Shown here: one piece after another, positions 34,376 to 44,146 of the stretch
Numbering within the stretch: position 1 is the stretch's first letter
Layout of the letters: each line of letters begins with the position of its first letter
Assembly: GCF_025717675.1 (NCBI RefSeq)
Contig: NZ_JAJIRT010000002.1
Span: forward strand, 434,001 to 498,000
Direction of reading: 5' to 3'
Length of the DNA: 64,000 nt
Source of the DNA: Paucibacter sp. DJ2R-2
GTDB lineage: Bacteria > Pseudomonadota > Gammaproteobacteria > Burkholderiales > Burkholderiaceae_C
Notes under the pieces: model-generated
What the model saw: only the letters and a program-made list of their open reading frames with translations
Databases searched by the model: none
What the model was told of the DNA's origin: nothing
Program-made: the position numbers and the translations under genes

Positions 34376-34987
34376 TCAGGCATTCAAGACACCAAAGGCC
34401 GAGGCTGACACACCCTGCGCATCTTGCTGCTGTCGTTGGCGGCAATGGGCCAGATGCGCCGGTGTCATCTCGAACAGCAGGCTGGGCGCCTGCCCGGGCA
34501 GATCGGCCAAGGCGCCCTTCAGGCGCATGCCCAGCCGCTCCAGGGTGCGGCGCGTCGGCAGGTCGGTCGGGCGCACCAAGGCCAGAACGGCCGGCGCATG
34601 CAGGTGCTGAAACGCCAGCTCCAGCGCCAGCTGACCCATCTCCGTGGCATAGCCCAGGCCCCAGGCCTGAGGATGGAAGAGCAGGCTCAGGCACAAACTC
34701 TGCCGGCCGTCGACCGACTGCCACATCAAGCCGCCGAAACCCAGCAGCTCGCCGCCCTCCTGCGCACCGGCCGACAGGGCCCAGCAACCAAAACCCCAGC
34801 GCTGCCAATGCAGCTGCCAAGTCTGGAGCTGCTCCAGGCTGCTCTGGCGTGAAGCCGGGCCGGGCTTGACCCTTTGGGTCAGCGCATCGGCCTGAATCTG
34901 CTGCAAACGATCCAGGTCTGCCACCGTGGGCGCGCGTAAAAACAGCCGCCCGCTCGCCATGGGACCCCAAGCCTCGTTCAATGCCAT
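34376..34987 (-). CDS. GNAT family N-acetyltransferase
   Basis: A 203-aa acetyltransferase of the RimJ/RimL type (LFLRAPTVADLDRLQQIQAD at the N-terminus; LLFHPQAWGLGYATEMGQLA as the acetyl-CoA loop, with G-L-G-Y-A instead of the standard Q-x-x-G-x-G/A; RPTDLPTRRTLERLGM near the end). The ATG at 34987 is the first that gives a normal N-terminus. Its substrate is unknown. It is divergent from the LexA-controlled mutagenesis cassette and could share the intergenic region at 34988-35219. Several long antisense frames overlap it but are not supported. Confidence 0.82.
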   Translation of the reverse strand: MALNEAWGPMASGRLFLRAPTVADLDRLQQIQADALTQRVKPGPASRQSSLEQLQTWQLHWQRWGFGCWALSAGAQEGGELLGFGGLMWQSVDGRQSLCLSLLFHPQAWGLGYATEMGQLALELAFQHLHAPAVLALVRPTDLPTRRTLERLGMRLKGALADLPGQAPSLLFEMTPAHLAHCRQRQQQDAQGVSASAFGVLNA

Positions 34988-35155
34988 GAATGCCTGCCCT
35001 TCAACGGTCAAAACCAGTGAAAACCCTAGGCCACACCTTAGCGGCAAAGACCGCCCAGCGAACACCCCCCGATCACAGGGGCGCGCTATCCGCACAAATC
35101 GGCGTAGGCGCGCCACAGGCCACTTCGCTTGGCGGCCGCCACATCGAGCTATACA

Positions 35156-35171
35156 CTGTATAAAAAAACAG
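35156..35171. promoter_or_regulatory. LexA-type SOS box
   Basis: CTGT (35156-35159), eight A/T-rich bases, then ACAG (35168-35171): a perfect CTGT-N8-ACAG LexA site, flanked by A and T to give ACTGT-N8-ACAGT. It lies 49-64 bp before the imuA ATG, and the site overlaps an A/T-rich stretch suitable for a -10 element. SOS control of imuA-imuB-dnaE2 is established in other proteobacteria. Confidence 0.85.
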
Positions 35172-35219
35172 TCATGATCCATCCCTCGCTCTCGCAGCCA
35201 CTCATCTGTTCACCCCCTC

Positions 35220-36161
35220 ATGTTCGCCCCGCTCGTCAATGCCAGCCCCGCGTCCTGGCCGGCTCCGCTGTCCGCGGCGCCGGCCCTGGGCGAGCGCGAG
35301 GCGCGCCTGCTGGAACAGCAGGTCTGGCGGGCCAGCAGCCTGGGCGCCAGCAGCAGCCCCTGCCTGAGCAGCGGTTTTGCCGCCCTGGACGCCGAACTAC
35401 CCGGCGGGGGCTGGCCCACGCACAGCCTCAGTGAAATCCTCTGCCCGCCGGGTTTGCATCTGGAGTGGCGCTTGCTGCTGCCGGCGCTGCGCGGGCTGCT
35501 GGCCGAGCCGCTGACCCTGGCCGCAACTTCGCGCGGCCGAGGGCGTGCGCGCAAACCCAGCGCCCCGCGCGCGCAACAACAACGGCCGCTGCTGCTGATC
35601 AACCCACCGCTGATTCCGCATCTGCCGGGTTTGCAGGCCGCCGGCCTGGCGCCGCAGCAGCTGATCTGGCTGGCACCGGAGACCCCGCAGCAGCAGCTCT
35701 GGGCGGCCGAGCAGGCGATCAAATCCAATGCCGCCGCCGCCCTGCTGCTCTGGCTGCCCCAGCTGCGGCCCGAACAGCTGCGGCGGCTGCAGACCCAGGC
35801 CCTGGGCCTGGACGCGCCGCTGTTCCTGTTCCGGCCCGAGGCGGTAGCGACGCAGTCCTCGGCCGCTCCGCTGCGCCTGCATCTGGACCTGGCCCTGGGC
35901 GCGCGCAGCCCGCAACAAGAGCTGGCCGATCTGCAGCTGCGCATCCTGAAACGTCGCGGCCCGGCCTTCGAGGGCCTGCTGCAACTGCCCGCCCTGCCCT
36001 CGGGCCTGGAGCGGGTGCTGACGGCCACCATGCTGGCGCGCGGCCTGGGGCGCCCAACGCCGGCACCGCACCAACACCCTGTCTTGCAGCCGCCGCACCC
36101 GGCAGCCCCCTCGCGCCATGCACTGGCTCGCCCTGCTCAGCCCGCCCGCGCCGCCGGATGA
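35220..36161 (+). CDS. imuA: translesion synthesis accessory protein ImuA
   Basis: RecA/SulA-like accessory protein (313 aa) of the inducible mutagenesis cassette. The N-terminus has VWRASSLGASSS and LSSGFAALDAELPGGGWP, the usual ImuA beginning, and the fold continues with LLLINPPLIPHLPGLQAAG and AALLLWLPQLRPEQLRRLQ. It is probably needed, with ImuB, to bring DnaE2 to damaged DNA. Its end overlaps imuB by 44 bp. The C-terminal 40 residues are Pro/His/Ala-rich and look unstructured. A LexA box lies just upstream. Confidence 0.9.
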   Translation: MFAPLVNASPASWPAPLSAAPALGEREARLLEQQVWRASSLGASSSPCLSSGFAALDAELPGGGWPTHSLSEILCPPGLHLEWRLLLPALRGLLAEPLTLAATSRGRGRARKPSAPRAQQQRPLLLINPPLIPHLPGLQAAGLAPQQLIWLAPETPQQQLWAAEQAIKSNAAAALLLWLPQLRPEQLRRLQTQALGLDAPLFLFRPEAVATQSSAAPLRLHLDLALGARSPQQELADLQLRILKRRGPAFEGLLQLPALPSGLERVLTATMLARGLGRPTPAPHQHPVLQPPHPAAPSRHALARPAQPARAAG

Positions 36162-37524
36162 GGCCGCGGACCGCAGCAGCCCCCGGCCCGAACAAGCGCC
36201 CACCACCCCAGCCCTGGCCTGGTGGGCGCTGCAGTTCTCGCCGAGGGTCGCCGCGCTGGAGGAGGCCGTGGTGCTGGAGGTGGCCGCCAGCCTGCGCCTG
36301 TTCGGCGGGCCCGAGGCCCTGCACCAGCGGGTGGCGGAGCGCATCGGTGAAGCCGGACTGAGCCTGGCCGCCCTGGCCTGGGCGCCGACAGCGCTGGCGG
36401 CCCTGGCGCTGGCGCGCGGGGCGCTGGCGCAGCCGGGGGCGGCGGGGGCACCGGGTGGGGCCTGCGTGCGGGCCGATGGCCTGTCCGCCCCGCTGGCCAG
36501 CCTGATGGACCCGCTGCCGCTGTTCACCCTGAGCGCCGCGCAGGCACAAGCGCCCATGCTGGCGCGCCTGGGCTGCCGCACGCTGGGCGATGTGCGCCGC
36601 CTGCCGCGGGCGGCCCTGAGCCGGCGTTTCGGGCCAGGCCTTCTGCGCGCGCTGGACCAGGCCTATGGCCAAACGCCGCAAGCCCATGCCTGGATCAGCG
36701 CGCCCGAGCAGTTCCGGGCGCGGCTGGAGCTGCCGCAGCGCCTGGACAATGCCTTGGCCTTGCTGCACCACGCCCAGGAACTGCTGCGCGAGCTCTGCGC
36801 CTGGTTGGCGGCGCGCCACGCCGGCATCGAGGCCTTCGAACTGGCCTGGGCCCATGACGCCATGCGGGCGCGCGACATCGGCCCGGGCGGGCGGCTGCTC
36901 GTGCACAGCGCCGCGCTGACGCGCGATTTCGGCCAGCTATCGCGCCTGTTGCACGAGCACTTGCTGCGCCTGGAGCTGGCCGCGCCGGTGGCCGAGCTGA
37001 GCCTGCAGGCCGGCGAGGTGCGCGCTCTGGAGGAGCGCAGCGCTAGCCTGCTGCCGGCCGGGCCCGAGCAGGCCAAGGAGCCGCTGGAGCAGCTGCTGAT
37101 GCGTCTGAGCATCCGCCTGGGCGCGCAGGCGGTGCGCTGCGGCCAGCTGCAACAAGACCACCGGCTGGAACAGATGCAGCGCTGGGTGGCCTGGAACGAA
37201 AGCCCACCCAACACGGCGGCCACAGCCGCTGCGCCAGACACCCTGCCGCTCTGCCCACAGCCGACCTGGCTGCTGGCGCCGCCGCTGCGCCTGAGCCTGC
37301 GCCAGGACCAGCCGGTCTACGGCGGCGCGCCGCTGCAGCTGCTGGCCGGGCCGCAGCGCATCGAGGGCGGCTGGTGGCAGCCGGCGGCCGACGGCCAGAG
37401 CTCGCAGCACCAGCAGCGCGATTACTTCCTGGCCAGCAGCCCGCAGGCCGGCCTGCTGTGGATCTTCCAACAGCGCCTGAGCAGCGAAGAAGAAGGCTGG
37501 TTTCTACACGGGCTGTTCGCATGA
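36118..37524 (+). CDS. imuB: Y-family polymerase-like protein ImuB
   Basis: A 468-aa DinB/UmuC-related protein that acts as hub between the sliding clamp, ImuA and DnaE2. The N-terminus (MHWLALLSPPAPP) and VVLEVAASLRLFGGPEAL correspond to the palm region, but the carboxylates of an active Y-family polymerase (DxD near the N-terminus, SxDE) are not seen, as expected for the catalytically inactive ImuB. The helix-hairpin-helix-like part is MLARLGCRTLGDVRRLPRAA. The stop overlaps the dnaE2 ATG by 4 bp. Confidence 0.92.
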   Translation: MHWLALLSPPAPPDEAADRSSPRPEQAPTTPALAWWALQFSPRVAALEEAVVLEVAASLRLFGGPEALHQRVAERIGEAGLSLAALAWAPTALAALALARGALAQPGAAGAPGGACVRADGLSAPLASLMDPLPLFTLSAAQAQAPMLARLGCRTLGDVRRLPRAALSRRFGPGLLRALDQAYGQTPQAHAWISAPEQFRARLELPQRLDNALALLHHAQELLRELCAWLAARHAGIEAFELAWAHDAMRARDIGPGGRLLVHSAALTRDFGQLSRLLHEHLLRLELAAPVAELSLQAGEVRALEERSASLLPAGPEQAKEPLEQLLMRLSIRLGAQAVRCGQLQQDHRLEQMQRWVAWNESPPNTAATAAAPDTLPLCPQPTWLLAPPLRLSLRQDQPVYGGAPLQLLAGPQRIEGGWWQPAADGQSSQHQQRDYFLASSPQAGLLWIFQQRLSSEEEGWFLHGLFA

Positions 37525-40500
37525 AAAAAACAAGCCTGCTGCCCGCCTATGCCGAGCTGCATGCACTCAGCAACTACTCCTTTCTGCGTGGCGCCTCCAC
37601 GCCGGGCGAGCTGGTGGAACGCGCGCATGAGCAGGGTTATGCCGCCCTGGCCCTGACCGACGAATGCTCGCTGGCCGGCGTGGTGCGCGCCCATGTGGCG
37701 GCCCAGGCCTTGCCGCGCGACCCGGTGACCGGGGAGCCCGAGCTGAAGCTGCTGATCGGCGCAGAGTTCAGCGTGCGCCGACTGGCGCAGGCGCCGCCCG
37801 GGCCGGCCGGGTCACCAGACTCCACGCCCGACCCGCTGATGTTCAAGCTGGTGCTGCTGGCGCGCCATCTCGAGGGCTACGGCAATCTCTGCCAGTTCAT
37901 CACCGGCCTGCGCCGCAGCGCTGCCAAGGGCAGCTACCGCCTGAGCTGGGCACGGCTGCAAGAGGCGGCGCAACGCGGCGAGCTGGCCGACTGCCTGGCC
38001 CTGCTGCTACCGCTGCGCGAGGCCAGCGACGAAGAGCTGCTGATCCCGGCGCGCTGGCTGCTGCGCCATTTCACCGGCCAGGCCTGGATCGGTGTGGAGC
38101 TGCTGCGCGAGCTGGGCGACGAGCTCTGGCTGCAGCGCCTGGGCCAGCTGTCCGAGCAGACCGCGCTGCCCCTGGTGGCGGCCGGCGATGTGCACATGCA
38201 CCGGCGCTCGCGCAAGGCCTTGCAGGACGTGCTGACCGCCACCCGGCTGAACCGCCCCATCGCCGCCTGCGGCCACCAGCTGCAAGCCAATGCCGAACGC
38301 CATCTGCGCAGCCGCCTGCGCCTGGGCCAGCTTTACCCGCCGGCCCTGCTGGCCGAAACCTTGCGGGTGGCGGCGCAATGCCAGTTCTCGCTCAAGGAGA
38401 TCCGCTACCAGTACCCGGCCGAAGTCGTGCCCGAGGGCGCCACGCCGAGCAGCCATCTGCGCGCCCTGACCGAGGCCGGCGCGGCGCGCCGCTGGCCCCA
38501 TGGCCTCAAGCCCAAGCTGCGCGCGCAGATCGAGCATGAGCTGGCCCTGATCCAGGAGCTGGGCTACGAGCATTACTTCCTGACCGTGGCCGACATCGTC
38601 GCCTTCGCGCGCAGCGTGGGTATCCTGTGCCAAGGCCGCGGCTCGGCGGCCAACAGCGTGGTCTGCTACTGCCTCTTCATCACCGAGGTCGACCCGGCGC
38701 GCAGCAGCCTGCTGTTCGAGCGCTTCATCAGCCGCGAGCGCAACGAGCCGCCGGACATCGACGTCGATTTCGAACATGAGCGGCGCGAAGAGGTGATCCA
38801 GTACCTCTACCGCAAATACGGCCGCGAACGCGCCGCGCTGACCGCCGTGGTGATCAGCTACCGGCCGCGCAGCGCCATCCGCGATGTCGGCCGCGCCTTG
38901 GGCCTGGACGAGGCCCTGGTCGAGAAGCTGGCGGGCGACCACCATGGCTGGAGCGAGGAATCCCTGCCCGACGATCGCCTGGCCCAGCTGCAGCAGGAGC
39001 TGGGCTTTGACCCGCAGGATCTGCAGATCCGCCAGCTGGTGCGGCTCTCGCGCCAGCTGATGGGCATGCCGCGCCATCTGAGCCAGCACCCGGGCGGCTT
39101 TGTGCTGACGGCCGGCCCGCTCTCGCGCCTGGTGCCGATCGAGAACGCGGCCATGGCCGACCGCACCGTGATCGAGTGGGACAAAGACGACATCGACGCC
39201 CTGGGCCTGATGAAGGTCGATGTGCTGGCCCTGGGCATGCTCAGCGCCTTGCAGCGCAGCTTCGCTCTGATCAGCCGCTTGCGCGGCTACCCGGCAGCCC
39301 ATCCCTTCGGCATGAGCGATGTGCCGGCCGACGACAAGCCCACCTACGACATGATCTGCCGCGCCGACACGGTGGGGGTGTTCCAGATCGAGTCACGCGC
39401 GCAGATGTCCATGCTGCCGCGCCTGCGGCCGCGCTGCTTTTACGACCTGGTGATCGAGGTGGCCATCGTGCGGCCCGGGCCCATCGAAGGCGGTATGGTC
39501 CACCCCTATTTGCAGAACCGCGCCCTGCCGCCGGACCAGATCAAATATCCCAAAGACGATCTGCGCGCCGCGCTCGAGCGCACCTGCGGCATCCCCATCT
39601 TCCAGGAGCAGGTGATGCAGGTGGCCATGATCGCCGCCGGCTTCAGCCCCGGCGAGGCCGACCAGCTGCGCCGCGCCATGGCCGCCTGGAAGCGGCCCGG
39701 CGACCTGGCCCGCTTCCACGAGAAGATCCTCACGGGCATGCGCGAACGCGGCTACGAGGACGCCTTTGCCGAGGCCATCTTCCGCCAGATCAAGGGCTTT
39801 GCCTCCTACGGCTTCCCCGAGTCGCATGCGGCCAGCTTCGCGCTGCTGACTTACGTGTCCTGCTGGATCAAGCGCCATGAACCGGCGGCCTTTCTCTGCG
39901 CCCTGCTGAACTCGCAGCCGCTGGGTTTCTACACCCCCAGCCAGCTGGTGCAGGACGCCCGCCGCCACCGCATCGAGGTGCGGCCCAGCGATGTCAACCA
40001 CGGTGGCTGGCTGAGCAGCCTGGAGCATCCCGAGGCGCCCGAGCCCGCCGAGCGCCTGGACGACGGCGTGCAGCCGGCCGTGCGCCTGGGCCTGCATCTG
40101 GTCCACGGTCTGAGCCGGGCGGCGGCCCTGCGCATCGAGGCCGCGCGAGCCGCTGAGGGGCGGTTTGTGGACACGCAAGACCTGGCCCTGCGCGCAGCCC
40201 TGGACCAGCAGGAGCTGCAGCAGCTGGCCGCGGCCGATGCCTTGCAAAGCCTGGCCGGCCACCGCCGCCAGCAGGTCTGGCAGGCCTCGGCCCTGCGCGC
40301 CCAGCCGCCGCTTTTGCGCCAGGCCTATGCCGCCGAGGAGGACCTGGACCTGCCGGCGGCCGCCGAGGGCGAAGAGGTGGTCTGGGACTACGCTGCCCTG
40401 GGCCTGAGCCTGCGCAGCCATCCGCTGGCCCTGCTGCGGCCCCGGCTGGCGCGCCTGGGCTACCGCAATGCGCAGGAGCTGCGCGCCTGGCGCAGCGGCC

Positions 40501-40787
40501 AGTCGGTCCAGGCCTGCGGCCTGGTCACCGTGCGCCAACGCCCGCAAACGGCCAAGGGCGTGCTCTTCATCAGCCTGGAAGACGAAAGCGGCAGCGTGCA
40601 GGTGATCGTCTGGCCGGACGTCTACGCCGCCTTCCGCCGCACCATCCTGGTGGCGCGCCTGCTGGCGGTACAGGGCCAGTGGCAGTTCGAGAACGGCGTG
40701 CGCAATCTGATCGCCCGCCGCGTGCAAGACCTAACGCCGCTGCTGGGCCGTCTGGGCAAGGACGTGGGCAGCCGAGATTTCCATTGA
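37521..40787 (+). CDS. dnaE2: error-prone DNA polymerase DnaE2 (ImuC)
   Basis: C-family polymerase alpha-subunit paralogue (1088 aa) that performs SOS mutagenesis with ImuA and ImuB. The N-terminal PHP domain starts YAELHALSNYSFLRGAS, and the polymerase active site is PPDIDVDFEHERREEV near residue 415, preceded by GRGSAANSVVCYC. A C-terminal OB-fold region (KGVLFISLEDESGSVQVIVW) is present. Length and motif order fit DnaE2 rather than the replicative DnaE1. The ATG at 37521 overlaps imuB. No terminator is obvious after the gene. Confidence 0.96.
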   Translation: MKKTSLLPAYAELHALSNYSFLRGASTPGELVERAHEQGYAALALTDECSLAGVVRAHVAAQALPRDPVTGEPELKLLIGAEFSVRRLAQAPPGPAGSPDSTPDPLMFKLVLLARHLEGYGNLCQFITGLRRSAAKGSYRLSWARLQEAAQRGELADCLALLLPLREASDEELLIPARWLLRHFTGQAWIGVELLRELGDELWLQRLGQLSEQTALPLVAAGDVHMHRRSRKALQDVLTATRLNRPIAACGHQLQANAERHLRSRLRLGQLYPPALLAETLRVAAQCQFSLKEIRYQYPAEVVPEGATPSSHLRALTEAGAARRWPHGLKPKLRAQIEHELALIQELGYEHYFLTVADIVAFARSVGILCQGRGSAANSVVCYCLFITEVDPARSSLLFERFISRERNEPPDIDVDFEHERREEVIQYLYRKYGRERAALTAVVISYRPRSAIRDVGRALGLDEALVEKLAGDHHGWSEESLPDDRLAQLQQELGFDPQDLQIRQLVRLSRQLMGMPRHLSQHPGGFVLTAGPLSRLVPIENAAMADRTVIEWDKDDIDALGLMKVDVLALGMLSALQRSFALISRLRGYPAAHPFGMSDVPADDKPTYDMICRADTVGVFQIESRAQMSMLPRLRPRCFYDLVIEVAIVRPGPIEGGMVHPYLQNRALPPDQIKYPKDDLRAALERTCGIPIFQEQVMQVAMIAAGFSPGEADQLRRAMAAWKRPGDLARFHEKILTGMRERGYEDAFAEAIFRQIKGFASYGFPESHAASFALLTYVSCWIKRHEPAAFLCALLNSQPLGFYTPSQLVQDARRHRIEVRPSDVNHGGWLSSLEHPEAPEPAERLDDGVQPAVRLGLHLVHGLSRAAALRIEAARAAEGRFVDTQDLALRAALDQQELQQLAAADALQSLAGHRRQQVWQASALRAQPPLLRQAYAAEEDLDLPAAAEGEEVVWDYAALGLSLRSHPLALLRPRLARLGYRNAQELRAWRSGQSVQACGLVTVRQRPQTAKGVLFISLEDESGSVQVIVWPDVYAAFRRTILVARLLAVQGQWQFENGVRNLIARRVQDLTPLLGRLGKDVGSRDFH

Positions 40788-40979
40788 GCCGTTGCGGCTG
40801 CACACACACCAGCACAAATCTCGACGCCCCGCAATCCGGTGATGCCGCATCCCGCGTTCCCAGGACAGGCGGCCCGTCCCTAGTGCTTCCCCCCTTTCCG
40901 TGACTTGCATCACGTGCGAACGTCTGATGTACGAGAACCTTCAGGGGTTCATTCAATCCATTTCATCGAGGGATACTGA

Positions 40980-41603
40980 ATGCAGACTGCACATCGCCTG
41001 GCTGTCACGGCCGCCGTGCTGGCCGCTCTGGCCACACCGTCGTTCGCCGACACCACCACTTACACCAGTTCGGCAGCCTTTCTGGCCAGCCTGAGCGGCA
41101 CCAGCTACACCGAGGCCTTCACCGGCCTGAGCAGCCCGGACGCTGGCGCGGCCCTCAACTTCATTTCGGGCGGCTTCAGCTACAGCATCAGCTCCCCCGG
41201 CAGCCTGTACGCTTCGGGCGAAGTCCTGGGCACCAGCCTGCCCGATGAAGCCCTGACCATCACCTTCACCAGCGGCAATGTCACCGCCGTGGGCGGCAAC
41301 TTCTTCAACGTCAATCTGTCTGACGCCTTCCAGCAAGCGTCTGTGAAGCTGACCCTGAGCGACGGCACGACGACCACCTTCACCCCGGCCAGCGCCGCCG
41401 ACAGCTTCCGTGGTTTCGCCTCCACGCAGGTCATCAACTCGCTGACCATCAGCGCCCCCGGCGCCACCCTGTACGCCAGCGTGGACAACCTGACCGTGGG
41501 CGCGGTCACCCCGGTGCCGGAACCCAGCAGCTGGGCCTTGATGGGCCTGGGCCTGGCCGGCATGGGCGTCTTCGCCCGCCGCCGCCTGAACAAACAAGAC
41601 TGA
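40980..41603 (+). CDS. PEP-CTERM sorting domain protein
   Basis: A 207-aa exported protein with a Sec signal (AVTAAVLAALATPSFA), a Ser/Thr/Gly-rich beta-sandwich core (TYTSSAAFLASLSGTSYTEA; AVGGNFFNVNLSDAFQ) and a C-terminal VPEPSSWALMGLGLAGMGVF followed by ARRR, the exosortase sorting signal. The GAGGG before the ATG is a usable ribosome site. It lies 107 bp upstream of the M4 metalloprotease in the same direction and may be cotranscribed. Its function is unknown; family members usually appear with exopolysaccharide loci. Confidence 0.88.
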   Translation: MQTAHRLAVTAAVLAALATPSFADTTTYTSSAAFLASLSGTSYTEAFTGLSSPDAGAALNFISGGFSYSISSPGSLYASGEVLGTSLPDEALTITFTSGNVTAVGGNFFNVNLSDAFQQASVKLTLSDGTTTTFTPASAADSFRGFASTQVINSLTISAPGATLYASVDNLTVGAVTPVPEPSSWALMGLGLAGMGVFARRRLNKQD

Positions 41604-41710
41604 CTGTCCGATGGGCTCGGGCGCCCGACTGGCGCCCACTTTGATGCCGTCGATTCTTTCGTTCCATCCATGTTGACGATGCGGTGCCTGCACCGCAATC
41701 CGGAGTGCAT

Positions 41711-44095
41711 ATGACCCGAAACCACAAAAAGCTGTCCCTGCTGGCCCTGTCCCTGGGCTTGGCCCTGGCCAGCCAGGCTCAGGCGCAAAACGCCCTGAAC
41801 GGCCAACGCGAAGCCGTTGACCGCCTGGCCACCGCCACCGGCAGCAGCGCCGACATTTCCTACAACGCCGCCACCGGCGCCGCCCGCTTCGTGCGCGTGC
41901 CGGCCGGTGCCAAGCTGGCCGCCCGCGCCGGCGCCGTTGGCGATGCTGCCAAGCAGACCGCCACGGTGCAGTTCCTGAACGAATACGCCGCCCTGTTCGG
42001 CATCCGCGATGCCGCCAGCGAGTTGTCGGCCCCGGCCATCAGCAAGGACCGCCAAGGCTCCACCCACCTGAAGTACCAGCAGGTCTACCAAGGCGTGCCA
42101 GTGTTCGGCGGCGAGCTCAAGGCCCACTACGACGCCTCGAACAATCTGGTGGTCGTCAACGGCAACTTCATCCCCGGCATCAACGTCAAGGCCTCGCCCA
42201 GCCGCACCGCCGATCAGGCCAGCCAGATCGCCATGGCCGCCATCAACGCCGAACTGACCCGCCCGACCCGTCTGTCGGCCAGCACCCCGACTCTGATGAT
42301 CTTCCGTGAAGGCCTGGCCAAGGGCGTCGAAGGCGCCAACCACCTGGCCTGGCAGGTCGAAGTGGGCAACAAGCACGATGTGCGCGAGTTCGTCTACGTG
42401 GACGCCCACACCGGCAAGGTGATCGACAAGATCAGCGGCATCCATGAAGCCATGAACCGCCGCGCCTTCGACGGCCAAGGCAAGCTGCCGCCGGTGCCCA
42501 ATTACCCGAACAGCCCGTTCTGGGTGGAAGGCCAGGCTTTCCCGACCGGCACCGTCGAAGCCGACAACATGATCTCCGCCTCGGCTGACATCTACAGCAT
42601 GTTCAAGAACGCCTTCGGTCGCGACGCCTTCGACGGCAAGGGCAAGACCATGGACTCGATCTTCAACCGCGGCGATGCCTGCCCGAACGCCTCCTGGAAC
42701 GGCACCTACATCTCCTTCTGCCCGGGCACCACGACCGACGACGTGACCGCGCACGAGTGGGGCCATGCCTACACCGAGTACACCCACGGCCTGATCTACC
42801 AATGGCAACCGGGCGCCCTGAACGAGGCCTACTCGGACATCTGGGGTGAAACCGTCGACCGCATCAACAGCCGCGGTACCGACACCCCCGACGCAGCCCG
42901 CACCGACGGCGCCTGCACGGTCTTCACCAAGGTCGGCGGCGTACCCGGCACCGACAACTCGGTTCGCTGGCTGATGGGCGAAGATGCCACCGCATTCAGC
43001 GGCGCCATCCGCGATATGTACAACCCCACCTGCTACGGCCACCCGGCCAAGGTGACGGACACCCGCTACCGCTGCACCACCGCCGATGCCGGCGGCGTGC
43101 ACAGCAACTCCGGCGTGCCCAACCACGGCTACGCCCTGTTGGTGGACGGCGGCAGCTACAACGGCCAGACCATCTTCTCGATCGGTCTGACCAAAGCCGC
43201 CCACATCTACTATCGCGCCCAGAGCGTCTACCAAGGACCGGCCAGCGGCTTCGCCGACCACGCCGATGCCCTGGCTCAGTCCTGCGCCGACCTGAGCGGT
43301 CAAAACCTGAACGACCTGAAGACCGGCGCCCCCTCGGGCGAGCTCATCAACGCCCAGGATTGCGCCCAGGTCGCCAAGATGGCCCAGGCCGTCGAGCTGC
43401 GCACCGCTCCGGCGCAGTGCAACTTCGTGCCCCTGCTGGCCAAGTCGCCACCGGCCCTGTGCCCCACAGGCACCGTGGCCCCGATGCTGTCGGACAGCTT
43501 CGATGGCGGCAAGGCTGGCGGCGTGCGCTGGCAAGTCAGCTACCAAGGCAACAACCCTGAGTTCACCCCGCGCAACTGGGGTGTGGTCACCAAGCTGCCC
43601 AGTGGCCGCTCGGGCTATGCCCTGTTTGCTGCGGACCCGAACATCGGCACCTGCGCTGCAGGTGGCAACGAAGCCGGTCTGCAACGCATCGAGAGCCCTG
43701 AAATCAGCATCCCGGCCGATGCCACCGCTCCGAAGTTGACCTTTGATCACTGGGTCGCCACCGAGTCCAAATGGGACGGCGGCAACCTGAAGATCAGCAT
43801 CAACGGCGGCGCCTGGCAGCTGATCGCCGCCTCGGACTTTGTCTACAACCCTTACAACACGACCCTGAGCACGGTCGCCCAAGGCAATGACAACCCGCTG
43901 GCAGGTCAACCGGCCTTCTCAGGCACGGACGGCGGTTCGGTGAGCGGCTCCTGGGGTCGTTCCATCGTCAACCTGTCGCGCTTCGCCAAGCCCAACGACA
44001 AGGTCAAGCTGCGCTTTGAGCTGGCCACCGATGGCTGCGGCGGCGTCACCGGCTGGTATGTGGATGATGTGAAGGTCTACCGCTGCACACCGTGA
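41711..44095 (+). CDS. secreted M4-type (thermolysin family) metalloprotease with C-terminal jelly-roll domain
   Basis: A 794-aa zinc endopeptidase precursor. The ATG at 41711 has GGAGTG upstream; the signal peptide ends at AQAQ. Residues about 30-240 are the FTP/PepSY-like propeptide (LKYQQVYQGVPVFGGELKA). The catalytic zinc site is HEWGH near residue 350, with the third ligand in ALNEAYSDIWGE. After the peptidase, a 200-residue C-terminal domain (LSDSFDGGKAGGVRWQVSYQ, ending GWYVDDVKVYRCTP) resembles the MAM/immune-inhibitor-A type jelly roll. It is followed by a strong terminator. Its role is probably extracellular protein digestion. Confidence 0.92.
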   Translation: MTRNHKKLSLLALSLGLALASQAQAQNALNGQREAVDRLATATGSSADISYNAATGAARFVRVPAGAKLAARAGAVGDAAKQTATVQFLNEYAALFGIRDAASELSAPAISKDRQGSTHLKYQQVYQGVPVFGGELKAHYDASNNLVVVNGNFIPGINVKASPSRTADQASQIAMAAINAELTRPTRLSASTPTLMIFREGLAKGVEGANHLAWQVEVGNKHDVREFVYVDAHTGKVIDKISGIHEAMNRRAFDGQGKLPPVPNYPNSPFWVEGQAFPTGTVEADNMISASADIYSMFKNAFGRDAFDGKGKTMDSIFNRGDACPNASWNGTYISFCPGTTTDDVTAHEWGHAYTEYTHGLIYQWQPGALNEAYSDIWGETVDRINSRGTDTPDAARTDGACTVFTKVGGVPGTDNSVRWLMGEDATAFSGAIRDMYNPTCYGHPAKVTDTRYRCTTADAGGVHSNSGVPNHGYALLVDGGSYNGQTIFSIGLTKAAHIYYRAQSVYQGPASGFADHADALAQSCADLSGQNLNDLKTGAPSGELINAQDCAQVAKMAQAVELRTAPAQCNFVPLLAKSPPALCPTGTVAPMLSDSFDGGKAGGVRWQVSYQGNNPEFTPRNWGVVTKLPSGRSGYALFAADPNIGTCAAGGNEAGLQRIESPEISIPADATAPKLTFDHWVATESKWDGGNLKISINGGAWQLIAASDFVYNPYNTTLSTVAQGNDNPLAGQPAFSGTDGGSVSGSWGRSIVNLSRFAKPNDKVKLRFELATDGCGGVTGWYVDDVKVYRCTP

Positions 44096-44146
44096 TGAAG
44101 CGCTGATCCGGGCGCGCCAGCGCCTGGTCATCACTTCTTCCCTCAC

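Noticed and set aside
34230-34970. A minus-strand 246-codon frame overlapping the second acetyltransferase
   Set aside because: It is in another phase of the acetyltransferase, which has recognisable GNAT segments; the alternative has only Gly/Ala/Arg-rich sequence.
41180-43909. A 909-codon open frame on the minus strand across the M4 protease gene
   Set aside because: It is the antisense shadow of a well-supported protease gene with signal peptide, HEWGH site and terminator. High GC content creates long stop-free antisense frames.
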